Below the pieces are notes generated by a model that saw only the letters and a list, made by a program, of their open reading frames with translations, searched no databases and had not been told where the DNA came from. 43,588 nucleotides of DNA. It comes from Zoogloea sp. (GTDB taxonomy: Bacteria; Pseudomonadota; Gammaproteobacteria; Burkholderiales; Rhodocyclaceae). Shown piece after piece: positions 1 through 6,921 of the stretch (position 1 is the first letter of the stretch; each line of letters begins with the position of its first letter). The stretch covers positions 1 to 43,588 of the forward strand of contig NZ_JAFLDT010000029.1 in assembly GCF_017302315.1 (NCBI RefSeq), in the 5' to 3' direction. Made by a program: the position numbers and the translations under genes.

Positions 1-626
1 ACGTCGGGCACCAGCCGGCTGGGGGTCCAGTCGCCCCCGCCAATCACGTTGCCGGCGCGGGCGCTGGCCACGGGGATGCCGCTGGCGGCCAGGAAGGACC
101 GGCGGTAGGAGGCGACGACCAGCTCGGTGCAGCCCTTGCTGGCGGAGTAGGGGTCGTGGCCGCCCATGGGGTCGCTTTCCCGGTAGCCCTGCGGCTGCTC
201 GCGGTTCTCGTAGCACTTGTCGCTGCTCACCACCACCACCGCCCGAATGCCGGGCACCCGGCGGCAGGCTTCGAGCAGGTGCACCGTGCCCATGACGTTG
301 GTGGCGAAGGTGTCCACCGGCGTCACATAGGACAGGGGCACCAGGGGCTGGGCGGCCAGGTGGAGGACGATCTCCGGCCGTGCTGCGGCCATGGTGGCGT
401 GCAGGGCGGCGTAGTCGCGCACGTCGCCCAGGGTGGAGTGCATGCCGCGGGCCACGTCGGCCACCTCGAAGAGGGCCGGGGTGGTTTCCGGGGCCAGGGC
501 GTAGCCATGCACTTCCGCTCCCATGGACTGCAGCCACAGGCTCAGCCAGCTGCCCTTGAAGCCGGTGTGACCGGTGAGGAAGACCCGCCGGCCCCGCCAG
601 AAGGCCGGATTCACCAGGTCTTCCAT
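1..626 (-). CDS. rfbG: CDP-glucose 4,6-dehydratase, 3' part cut by window edge
   Basis: NAD-dependent short-chain dehydratase that converts CDP-glucose to CDP-4-keto-6-deoxyglucose for dideoxy- or deoxysugars of surface polysaccharide. The visible N-terminal 208 residues start MEDLVNPAFWRGRRVFLTG and show the Rossmann glycine motif TGHTGFKG, the conserved VVVVSSDKCYEN strand, and a Y-S-A-S-K segment with the catalytic Tyr-x-x-x-Lys. The start at 626 overlaps the last 16 bases of rfbF, which argues for translational coupling in one leftward operon. The C-terminal part lies outside the window. Assignment to CDP-glucose rather than another nucleotide sugar rests on the pairing with rfbF and on the N-terminal sequence. 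Confidence 0.9.
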   Translation of the reverse strand, partial: MEDLVNPAFWRGRRVFLTGHTGFKGSWLSLWLQSMGAEVHGYALAPETTPALFEVADVARGMHSTLGDVRDYAALHATMAAARPEIVLHLAAQPLVPLSYVTPVDTFATNVMGTVHLLEACRRVPGIRAVVVVSSDKCYENREQPQGYRESDPMGGHDPYSASKGCTELVVASYRRSFLAASGIPVASARAGNVIGGGDWTPSRLVPD

Positions 627-1381
627 GGGGCGTTGCCGCTGGTCCACAGGTCTTCCAGGACGGTCTTGTCGCGCAGGGTGTCCATGGGCCGCCAGAAGCC
701 GGTGTGCTCGAAGGCGCAGAGTTGCCCGTCGGCGATCAAGCGGCCGATCACCGGCCCCTCGAAGATGGTCTGGTCACCCTCGATCAGATTGAGCACCTTG
801 GGCGACAGCACGAAGAAGCCGCCGTTGATGAAGCCGCCATCGCCCAGGGGTTTCTCGACAAAGGCGCTGACGGCGTCGCCCTTCAGTTCCAGGGAGCCGA
901 AGCGCCCGGGGGGCTGCACGGCGGCGACGGTGGCCAGCTTGCCGTGCTTGCGATGGAAGGCCAGTTCGGCGCTGATGTCGATGTCGGCCACGCCGTCGCC
1001 GTAGGTGAAGCAGAAGGCTTCTTCGTCTTCCAGGTACTGGCGTACCCGCCCCAGGCGGCCTCCGGTCTGGGTGGTGTCGCCAGTATCCACCAGGGTCACG
1101 CGCCAGGGTTCGGCGTGGCGTTCGTGGATTTCCATGCGGTTGTGGGTCATGTCGAAGGTGACGTCCGACATGTGCAGGAAGTAGTTGGCGAAGTACTCCT
1201 TGATCACGTAGCCCATGTAGCCGCAGCAGATCACGAAGTCGTGGATGCCGTGGCTGGAATAGATCTTCATGATGTGCCAGAGAATGGGTCGTCCGCCGAT
1301 GCCGATCATGGGCTTCGGGCGGTTGACGGTCTCTTCGCTGATGCGGGTGCCCAGGCCACCCGCGAGGATCACGGCTTTCAT
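611..1381 (-). CDS. rfbF: glucose-1-phosphate cytidylyltransferase
   Basis: Makes CDP-glucose from glucose-1-phosphate and CTP, the first step of the CDP-deoxysugar branch. The 256 residues match the family's usual length (about 257). The nucleotidyltransferase signature MKAVILAGGLGTRISEET is at the N-terminus, followed by RPKPMIGIGGRPILWHIM, and the metal-binding DGVADID region lies near residue 125. It is the first gene of a leftward pair with rfbG, whose start codon lies inside its 3' end. The downstream pathway genes would lie to the left of the window, so the final sugar cannot be told. Confidence 0.96.
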   Translation of the reverse strand: MKAVILAGGLGTRISEETVNRPKPMIGIGGRPILWHIMKIYSSHGIHDFVICCGYMGYVIKEYFANYFLHMSDVTFDMTHNRMEIHERHAEPWRVTLVDTGDTTQTGGRLGRVRQYLEDEEAFCFTYGDGVADIDISAELAFHRKHGKLATVAAVQPPGRFGSLELKGDAVSAFVEKPLGDGGFINGGFFVLSPKVLNLIEGDQTIFEGPVIGRLIADGQLCAFEHTGFWRPMDTLRDKTVLEDLWTSGNAPWKTW

Positions 1382-1483
1382 CGGCGCTCCAGGGGAATAT
1401 GGCGCCGATGTTATGCGTGGCAGGTGCCGGGCTTAGGGCAGAACAGGAGGGGGAAAGGGGGGTATTTCCGCCAGGGCAACGCG

Positions 1484-2068
1484 TCAGCGGCTGGCGGGGA
1501 AGCTCGGTGGGTTGGCGCCGCAGACGATGTAGTCATCGTCGCTCATCACGGGCTTGAACTCGCAGGGGCGTGAGGGGGCCACGTTGTCGGTGATGCGGGC
1601 AAAACGCGGATCGGCGACGCGCTGGGCGCGTACGCTGCTCTCCTGGCGCTGGGCCTCGCTCTGTCGGCTTGCTTCAATGACCCGCAGGGCGTCCTCGCTG
1701 GTGCCGGACTCACCGGGCGAATAGGCTGCCGGAGCGGCCTGCTCGGACGGACGGGGGCGCCGTGCAATGCCGAGGGATGTTGAACGCAGGACCGTGTGGG
1801 TCACATCCGAACCATAGTTGGTGCTGCGGAAGCGGGTTTCGGCGGATGGTAGAGGGGTCTGGTAGTGGAGAGTGGGGGTGGGCGCGGTGACATGGCTGTC
1901 GTAGTGGGTGTCGTGGTGGGGCACATGCACAGGCGCGGGCGTGCTGTGGCTCATGCCGATGCTGCGGCCACCGCCAAAGCGGCGGGCGTCTGCGTCGGGG
2001 GGGATGAGGGCAAGGGCGCCGGCCAGCACCCCGAGGGTGAGCAGGCTACGTGAGGATGTAGTGGTCAT
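1484..2068 (-). CDS. secreted protein of unknown function
   Basis: I do not recognise a family. The 194-residue product starts MTTTSSRSLLTLGVLAGALA and has a convincing Sec signal peptide ending near ADA (residues 1-27), so it is probably periplasmic or exported. The mature start, RRFGGGRSIG, resembles the N-terminus of secreted Tim44-like proteins, but the Tim44 domain is absent. The middle (about residues 35-75) is rich in His, Pro, Thr and Ser. Residues 120-160 are charged and Gln/Arg-rich, and two cysteines occur near the C-terminus (PCEF and VCGAN), a possible disulfide. The frame stays open further upstream, but that extension would hide the signal peptide, so 2068 is preferred. It stands alone between rfbF and the UPF0158 gene. 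Confidence 0.6.
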   Translation of the reverse strand: MTTTSSRSLLTLGVLAGALALIPPDADARRFGGGRSIGMSHSTPAPVHVPHHDTHYDSHVTAPTPTLHYQTPLPSAETRFRSTNYGSDVTHTVLRSTSLGIARRPRPSEQAAPAAYSPGESGTSEDALRVIEASRQSEAQRQESSVRAQRVADPRFARITDNVAPSRPCEFKPVMSDDDYIVCGANPPSFPASR

Positions 2069-2153
2069 GGCCGGATGGATATGAAAGTGGGGTGAAGGAA
2101 GCGCCTGCAGTGTCGCACAGGGATGGAAGCTGGGGAAAGCGGGCTGCTGCCAA

Positions 2154-2579
2154 CTACGCCACGAGTTCAAACCCATTTTCTTCGCACCACTGGCGCAACG
2201 CATTTTCTTTCGCAACCCTTTCGTACTCGTGCCAGGCGTCGATTTGGCCCGCGCGCGCAAGCAGAGACTTGAAATGTGCGTATGCGCCCTTCTTGCGGAA
2301 GAGACCATGGACCGCTTCTTGGTGCTGGGGAAGATGCTCTTCCACAAAGCGAATGGCGAGGGAGCGACCTAAATCGAACTCGCTCTTCTGTGGGACAGCG
2401 ATGTACAGGCTACCGTCTTCGATATCTTCCGGAAGTTTTTCGTCGATGCCTTCACCGCGCCAGTGTATCGACCCCGTGTTTCGACCGACATAGGCTTCGC
2501 AGTCAAGCGCGGCTGCCTCTCCGCTGCTAACCCACTCATACGCAGCGAGCAGTTCATTGAGACTTACGGATACGCTCAT
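2154..2579 (-). CDS. UPF0158 family protein
   Basis: A 141-residue cytoplasmic protein of the uncharacterised UPF0158 family; no molecular function is established. Recognisable features are the N-terminal helix SLNELLAAYEWVSSG, the DLGRSLAIRFVEEHLP segment and the C-terminal WHEYERVAKENALRQWCEEN block that is typical of the family. The start at 2579 is chosen because GGAAAG lies a few bases upstream; an ATG at 2618 in the same frame has no ribosome binding site and would overlap the attC-like hairpin just upstream. The position immediately after that hairpin makes a captured integron cassette plausible. That is inference, since no integrase and no second attC site are in view. Confidence 0.7.
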   Translation of the reverse strand: MSVSVSLNELLAAYEWVSSGEAAALDCEAYVGRNTGSIHWRGEGIDEKLPEDIEDGSLYIAVPQKSEFDLGRSLAIRFVEEHLPQHQEAVHGLFRKKGAYAHFKSLLARAGQIDAWHEYERVAKENALRQWCEENGFELVA

Positions 2580-2594
2580 ACGCTTCTTTCCGGT

Positions 2595-2681
2595 GCTTAA
2601 CGTGGAGGTCACTGGCACTGCGCGGCTTTATCGCGCAGCGTCCAGCGACCGAAGGGAGCAAGGTTTAGCGCCGGGTTAGAG
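2595..2681 (-). repeat. attC-like recombination site (integron cassette end)
   Basis: Read on the minus strand, the segment begins CTCTAAC (one mismatch from the R-Y-Y-Y-A-A-C box) and ends with GTTAAGC, a perfect G-T-T-R-R-R-Y core box. Between them is a long imperfect hairpin (2607-2650): arm GGTCGCTGG...GCTGCGCG against CGCGCAGTGCCAGTGACC with a 7-base loop and unpaired bases, as in folded attC sites. The spacers on the two sides are unequal (about 24 and 5 bases), so it may be a degenerate site. It sits directly upstream of the UPF0158 gene, in the position expected of the preceding attC. Confidence 0.5.
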
Positions 2682-3041
2682 TGCATATAGCTAAGACGCT
2701 TTTTCGAAATGAGCTGAAAACGTTGAGTGGGCTTCATGCTCAGCAATTACGTGTGCCTCGCGTTCATTGAATTCCCACCAAGAACCACAAACACAGCGGT
2801 GATGCAAATGAGCATGTGCCTCGACTTATGTCGTAACGTAAGCGGGAGGCAGCAACTCCATACCTTGACGTTTGGCTGCCACGGCAGAGTACATGCCGGA
2901 TAAGACACCTTGTCGGCATTGTGTCCAATGAGCAAAGCGCCTGCTACCCAGTTTCTGCTCATCACTCAGTGGCAGCAACGCCAGACGACAATCCAGCAGC
3001 AGCCCATCCAACACGGTAATGACAGGGTTGAAGACCCTTGC
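2682..3041. other. gene-poor interval with no recognisable gene
   Basis: About 360 bases without a recognisable gene. Base composition is lower in GC than the flanks. On the minus strand the frame of the HAD gene stays open for about 70 codons beyond its TGA (to 2826) and encodes a peptide containing LDGLLLDCRLALLPLSDEQK; I do not recognise it and it has no convincing start or ribosome binding site. It could be a decayed gene or a remnant of integron-cassette DNA. Confidence 0.3.
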
Positions 3042-3698
3042 TCAGTCCGTCAGCAATGCCTGGCCCAAGGCCCCGGGCGAGGCGGCGCGGCGCCAGTGGG
3101 CGGCCATCTCGGTGGGCTGGATGCTGCCGTAGCCCCAGGTGACGGCGATGAAGGGCAGGCCGTTGGCGTCGGCGGATTCGCCGTCTTCGCTGCGGTCACC
3201 GATGTAGATGGCTTTGTCCTTGGGGATGGCCTGGTCGGCCAGCAGGCGGCCGATCATGGCGGCCTTGTCGGGCAGGCGCGGGGAGAACAGGTCGAGGGCG
3301 TAGACGTGGGCGAAGTGGGCGCTCCAGCCCAGGTGTTCGAGGATCAGACGGGTGGGGTGAATGCGCTTGTTGGTGGCAATGGACAGGCTCAGGCCGGCAT
3401 CCGCCAGGCTGGCAAGCAGGGCGCCGGCACCGGCGTAGGCGGCGGTGGCCTTGTAGCCCTCGGTGTCGTAGCTGGCCTTGAAGGCGTCGGCGAGGCGGCC
3501 GGTCAGGGCCGCGTCCTGGCTGCCCGAAAGGAGCTGCAGGGTTTCCAGCAGTGGTGGGCCGATGATGCTCTCGTCGATGCTGCGCACCGGCGTGATGCCG
3601 GTGTGGGCGAAGGCCTCGCGGAAGCTGGCGAGGATGGCCGGGGCGGAGTCGATGAGGGTGCCGTCGAGGTCGAAGAGGATGTAAGGGTAGCGGGCCAT
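3042..3698 (-). CDS. HAD-superfamily phosphatase (phosphoglycolate phosphatase-like)
   Basis: A 218-residue cytosolic hydrolase of the HAD subfamily IA. Motif I is FDLDGTLID at residues 9-17 with the nucleophile Asp and the acid/base Asp. Motif II is in SIATNK (about residue 107), the motif III lysine is in RLPDKAAMIG, and motif IV is GDRSEDGESADANG (about residue 170). The cap domain between motifs I and II fits Gph-like phosphatases acting on small phosphorylated metabolites. The exact substrate cannot be read from sequence. The start at 3698 places motif I near the N-terminus as usual; upstream in-frame codons run into the divergently oriented tcdA and are not used. It is divergent from tcdA by about 80 bases. 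Confidence 0.88.
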   Translation of the reverse strand: MARYPYILFDLDGTLIDSAPAILASFREAFAHTGITPVRSIDESIIGPPLLETLQLLSGSQDAALTGRLADAFKASYDTEGYKATAAYAGAGALLASLADAGLSLSIATNKRIHPTRLILEHLGWSAHFAHVYALDLFSPRLPDKAAMIGRLLADQAIPKDKAIYIGDRSEDGESADANGLPFIAVTWGYGSIQPTEMAAHWRRAASPGALGQALLTD

Positions 3699-3779
3699 GG
3701 CGGGGGCAGGAGGGATCGGATGGGGCCGATTATCGCCTGCTCGGTTATATTTGCGCGCCTCGACTGCTGCTGGACTGCC

Positions 3780-4595
3780 ATGGACTCCGCCGACCTGAAC
3801 CTTCCCGACGACTCGCGCCGTTTTGGCGGCATTGCCCGCCTGTATGGCGATGCGGGGCGAGCCCGGCTGGCCGGGGCGCATGTGTGCGTGGTGGGGATCG
3901 GTGGTGTCGGGTCATGGGCGGTGGAGGCGCTGGCCCGTACCGGCGTGGGCCGGCTGACCCTGATCGACCTGGATCACGTGGCCGAGTCCAACATCAACCG
4001 GCAGATCCATGCCGCTGACGCCACCCTGGGGCAGGCCAAGGTGGAGGCCATGCGCGAGCGCATCGCCGGCTACAACCCGGCCTGCCAGGTGGCGGTGGTG
4101 GATGATTTCGTGACCGTGGATAACGCCGGGCAGCTGCTGGCGGGGGGCTTCGATTACGTGGTAGACGCCATCGATGCGGTGCGGGTGAAGGTGGCGATGA
4201 TTGCGGTGGCCCGGGAGCAGGGCCTGCCCCTGGTGACCTGCGGGGCAGCGGGCGGGCAGATCGACCCGACGCAGATCCGCGTGGATGACCTGGCCCGGAC
4301 GCTCCAGGATCCCCTGCTTGCCAAGGTGCGCGGGCAGTTGCGCAAGGCCCACGGCTTTACCCGTGATCCGAAGAAGAAGTTCGGCGTGGAGGCGGTGTTC
4401 TCCACCGAACCCCTGCGCTACCCGGCGCCGGAGGCTGCCTGCGATGTGGCGGCAGGCGCCGCCGGGGCGCCGGGGCCGGCCGGCCTCAACTGCGCCGGCT
4501 TCGGCTCGGTGGTCACGGTGACCGCCTGCGTGGGTATGTTTGCCGCAGCCCGGGTGATCAACGGGCTGGTTTCGGGTCCGGTGTCGGCCCGATGA
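3780..4595 (+). CDS. tcdA: tRNA threonylcarbamoyladenosine dehydratase
   Basis: E1-like ThiF-fold enzyme (CsdL/YgdL) that uses ATP to cyclise t6A37 of tRNA to ct6A. The product is 271 residues, the usual length. The nucleotide-binding loop VGIGGVGSWAVEALARTG is at about residues 36-53, followed by LIDLDHVAESNINRQ, the conserved adenylation segment. FDYVVDAIDAVRVK and the C-terminal block with CDVAAGAAG and NCAGFGSVVTVTACVG complete the family pattern. The ATG at 3780 is preferred because it gives the standard N-terminus; a much longer open frame upstream is antisense to the HAD gene. The 3' end overlaps the convergent M23 peptidase gene by 38 bases. Confidence 0.93.
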   Translation: MDSADLNLPDDSRRFGGIARLYGDAGRARLAGAHVCVVGIGGVGSWAVEALARTGVGRLTLIDLDHVAESNINRQIHAADATLGQAKVEAMRERIAGYNPACQVAVVDDFVTVDNAGQLLAGGFDYVVDAIDAVRVKVAMIAVAREQGLPLVTCGAAGGQIDPTQIRVDDLARTLQDPLLAKVRGQLRKAHGFTRDPKKKFGVEAVFSTEPLRYPAPEAACDVAAGAAGAPGPAGLNCAGFGSVVTVTACVGMFAAARVINGLVSGPVSAR

Positions 4596-5403
4596 AGAGG
4601 GCCGGATCGACGGCTGCGCCGTTGAGATAAACGCTCCAGTGCAGGTGCGGGCCGGTGGCCCGGCCGGTGTTGCCGACCAGACCGAGCAGTTCCCCCCGGC
4701 GCACCGTCTGGCCGACCTCGACGCGGGTCTGGCTGAGGTGGCAGACCATGCTCACGAAGCCCTGGCCGTGGTCCACGAACACCGTTTTTCCGTTGAAATA
4801 GAGATCGTCCACCAGGCTCACCACGCCGTCCGCCGGGGCGCGGATGGGCGCACCGGCGGGGGCGGCCACGTCGAGGCCGGTGTGGGGGGCGCGGGGTTCG
4901 CCATTGAATACCCGGCGCAGGCCGAAGCGGCTGGACAGGCGGCCGGCGGTCGGCAGATCGAGATCGGTGCGGGCCACCGGCACTTCCCGGAACTGGCTGC
5001 GCACCTGGAGCTGGCGTTCCCGTTCGGCGGCGATGCGGTCCAGGTCTTCCGGGTCGGGGGTGACCATTTTCGGGTTTTTGACGGTCAGGCGCTGTTCAGG
5101 GTAGGCCTTGGTTTTCACCTGAAAGGCCAGATGCCGTGCCTCGGGGCCGATCTCGACGGTGTGCTCGCCCGGGGGGGTGTCGAGGGGCAGTCCGACCACC
5201 GCTTGCCAGCCTTCCGCGCCGTGCTGCAGGAGCACCGGCCGGCCGCCGAAGCGGACCACCGGGCGAGGGGTGTTGGCAGGGGCGACGGTGAGGGCGACCA
5301 CGCCACCGGGCACGGCCGAGGGGCGAAATTCTGCATGGCCGGGAAGTGGGCAAAGGCCGGCAATCACAAGGAGTAAAGGGGCCTGGCGAACTAAATGCAG
5401 CAT
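4558..5403 (-). CDS. M23 family metallopeptidase (LytM-type)
   Basis: Exported peptidoglycan endopeptidase-like protein of 281 residues. A Sec signal peptide (MLHLVRQAPLLLVIAGLCPL to about residue 24) is followed by a beta-rich region, then a short charged linker (DPEDLDRIAAERERQLQVRS) and the LytM domain from about residue 155. The zinc ligands are visible: H in PHTGLDVAAP with its D, and H-x-H in TGPHLHWSVY. All catalytic residues appear present, so it may be active rather than an EnvC-like activator. It probably acts in the periplasm on stem-peptide cross-links. Convergent with tcdA with overlapping 3' ends; divergent from cbiX across a 190-base intergenic region. Confidence 0.92.
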   Translation of the reverse strand: MLHLVRQAPLLLVIAGLCPLPGHAEFRPSAVPGGVVALTVAPANTPRPVVRFGGRPVLLQHGAEGWQAVVGLPLDTPPGEHTVEIGPEARHLAFQVKTKAYPEQRLTVKNPKMVTPDPEDLDRIAAERERQLQVRSQFREVPVARTDLDLPTAGRLSSRFGLRRVFNGEPRAPHTGLDVAAPAGAPIRAPADGVVSLVDDLYFNGKTVFVDHGQGFVSMVCHLSQTRVEVGQTVRRGELLGLVGNTGRATGPHLHWSVYLNGAAVDPALFIGPTPDPKPAR

Positions 5404-5598
5404 GGCATGGACTATTTCACGGATGGTTGCAGGAAGTCCGGGGGCGCGGGGGAATTGCGCGAGAGCCAGCCCGGCCCCGGATTAAGATCTCGCAAAGCTT
5501 ATTGCAAATTCGTTCGGGTGGTCTCTTCCTTTCGGGAAAGGCTGCAGTGCAGACGGAGCCTTCGCTCCTTCTGCCGGGCGTGAGACAGGGAGATGAAA

Positions 5599-5964
5599 AT
5601 GCCGCAAGAGGCCATTGTGCTGTTTGCCCACGGGGCGCGGGATCCGGAATGGGCCGGTCCGGCCATGCGGGTTGCGGCGGAAGTGCAGCGACTGCGCCCG
5701 GATGTGCGGGTCCAGGTCGCATTTCTCGAGTTCATGGAGCCCACTCTGGGGGCTGCGGTGGAGGCCGCTGCGGCCTCGGGTGTGACGCAACTCCGGGTGG
5801 TGCCCCTCTTCCTGGCCCAAGGGGGGCATTTGAAGCGGGATGTGCCGGCGCTGATCGAGGCGGCTCGGGCACGTCACCCGGGGTGTAGCATCGAGTTGCT
5901 TGCTGCGGTGGGGGAGGACGAGGGCGTTGTCCGAGCCATGGCGGCATTCTCCGCAGGAGTCTGA
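5599..5964 (+). CDS. cbiX: sirohydrochlorin cobalt/iron chelatase, short CbiX type
   Basis: Small class II chelatase that inserts Co2+ or Fe2+ into sirohydrochlorin for cobalamin or siroheme synthesis. The 121 residues equal the single-domain archaeal-type CbiX(S) length, about half of bacterial CbiX or SirB. The two metal-binding histidines are at residue 11 (LFAHGARDPEW) and residue 77 (AQGGHLKRDVP). Two start codons compete: 5593 directly abuts the AGGGAG ribosome binding site, whereas 5599 is 6 bases from it and is preferred. Siroheme is the cofactor of assimilatory nitrite reductase, which fits the nitrate genes further along, but no cobalamin or siroheme genes are adjacent. The next gene follows after 7 bases. 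Confidence 0.85.
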   Translation: MPQEAIVLFAHGARDPEWAGPAMRVAAEVQRLRPDVRVQVAFLEFMEPTLGAAVEAAAASGVTQLRVVPLFLAQGGHLKRDVPALIEAARARHPGCSIELLAAVGEDEGVVRAMAAFSAGV

Positions 5965-5971
5965 GTCTTTC

Positions 5972-6832
5972 ATGTTTCATTCGGGTCAAGCTAATTTCCT
6001 GCCGTCGATGACGGGGCGGGTGTGGGTGGTCGGCGACAACGGGCAATCGGTGGCGGCGCTGGAGCGCAGTCTGGCGACGGCGGGCTTCGTGTGTGAGTGC
6101 CTGGGGACGGAGGAGGCGCGTGTGCGTCTTGCCTCGGGCCGACCTGGCGTGGGGAGAGTGCTGCTGGACGCGGTTCCCACCGCCGTCGCGGCAGGGCTGC
6201 TGGCTGGTCTGCGCCGTAGTGGCGTGGCCGTGACCATGCTCGTTGAGGTGGAAGACTTGCCGACCATCGAACTCGGGCTCGTGTCCGGCGTGGCGGGTTT
6301 TGCCGTGAAGCCCGTTGAGACGCCCACCCTGATGGCGGCGATGATGTTGCCGGGGGGCGAGGTGCTGGCGCCGTCGGGGGGCTGCTTCCCTTTCCGTACT
6401 CTGGAGGATGTTTCCGGCCTGTCGCAACTGGCGGCCGGATTGTGCCCCGATCCGGAGAGCGCCCAGATCGCGCTGTCGGAACTGATGTGCAATGCCATCG
6501 AACACGGCAACCTGGGGCTTGGATTCGCACGCAAGGGGCAGCTCATGGCCTTGGGGGCCTGGCGCAATGAATTGGAGCGCCTGCTCGGTCTGCCCGAGCA
6601 TGCTGCGCGCTTCGCCTACCTGAGAGTGGAGTGCCGCCCGCGGGAAGTCCGTTTTCTGATTCGTGATCAGGGGCTGGGTTTCGACCCCGGCCCCTACCTT
6701 GAACTCGATCCGGCCCGCTCGGTCGAGCCCCATGGCCGGGGCATCGCCATCGCGCGGATGCTGGCCTTTCCGGATCTGGTGTTTCTCGATGGCGGCCGCT
6801 GCGTGGAGGGCGTGGTGCGTCGCAGGGCCTGA
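5972..6832 (+). CDS. degenerate receiver domain fused to RsbW-like HATPase
   Basis: A 286-residue cytosolic signalling protein. Residues 15-130 follow the receiver fold: strand VWVVGDNGQ keeps only one of the acidic pair, LLD has an Asp at 66 in the phosphoacceptor position, and AVKP keeps the conserved Lys. Residues about 145-286 are an anti-sigma-kinase type HATPase: N box ELMCNAIEHGNLGL, G1 box DQGLGFDP and G2-like GRGIAIARM. The same order of domains occurs in the gene at 14922, so the two look like paralogues. It starts 7 bases after cbiX and may be cotranscribed. The first upstream in-frame start (5900) lies inside cbiX and is rejected in favour of the ATG at 5972. Its partner protein is unknown. 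Confidence 0.75.
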   Translation: MFHSGQANFLPSMTGRVWVVGDNGQSVAALERSLATAGFVCECLGTEEARVRLASGRPGVGRVLLDAVPTAVAAGLLAGLRRSGVAVTMLVEVEDLPTIELGLVSGVAGFAVKPVETPTLMAAMMLPGGEVLAPSGGCFPFRTLEDVSGLSQLAAGLCPDPESAQIALSELMCNAIEHGNLGLGFARKGQLMALGAWRNELERLLGLPEHAARFAYLRVECRPREVRFLIRDQGLGFDPGPYLELDPARSVEPHGRGIAIARMLAFPDLVFLDGGRCVEGVVRRRA

Positions 6833-6869
6833 GCGCATGTGAATGCATCGACTGCGCGGTTCGGACTCG
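6830..6869 (+). repeat. 40-base dispersed repeat, copy A
   Basis: TGAGCGCATGTGA, seven variable bases, then GACTGCGCGGT and a looser tail. The same two blocks with the same spacing recur at 33449-33488. Inside each copy GCGCA and TGCGC form a short inverted repeat. It overlaps the stop codon of the receiver-HATPase gene and precedes the palindrome upstream of the RND adaptor gene. Function unknown. Confidence 0.5.
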
Positions 6870-6883
6870 ACCCCTAATCTTGA

Positions 6884-6921
6884 CGACTCATAATATAAGT
6901 GTATTCTTATATTATGAGTCG
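6884..6921 (+). promoter_or_regulatory. perfect 16-bp palindrome overlapping start of RND adaptor gene
   Basis: Arms CGACTCATAATATAAG (6884-6899) and CTTATATTATGAGTCG (6906-6921) are exact reverse complements around a 6-base centre. The site is strikingly AT-rich against the GC-rich surroundings. The ATG of the adaptor gene (6914) lies inside the right arm. A possible promoter is TTGACG (6880-6885) with TATTCT (6902-6907) at 16 bases, which would put the transcript start near the ATG. A repressor operator is the simplest reading; an mRNA hairpin hiding the start codon is the alternative. No regulator gene is adjacent. Confidence 0.65.

Noticed and set aside
2826-3041. In-frame continuation of the HAD gene beyond its TGA stop (possible recoding)
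   Set aside because: The HAD protein is already full length at the TGA, no selenocysteine-type signal was seen, and a same-frame open stretch of this length can occur by chance.
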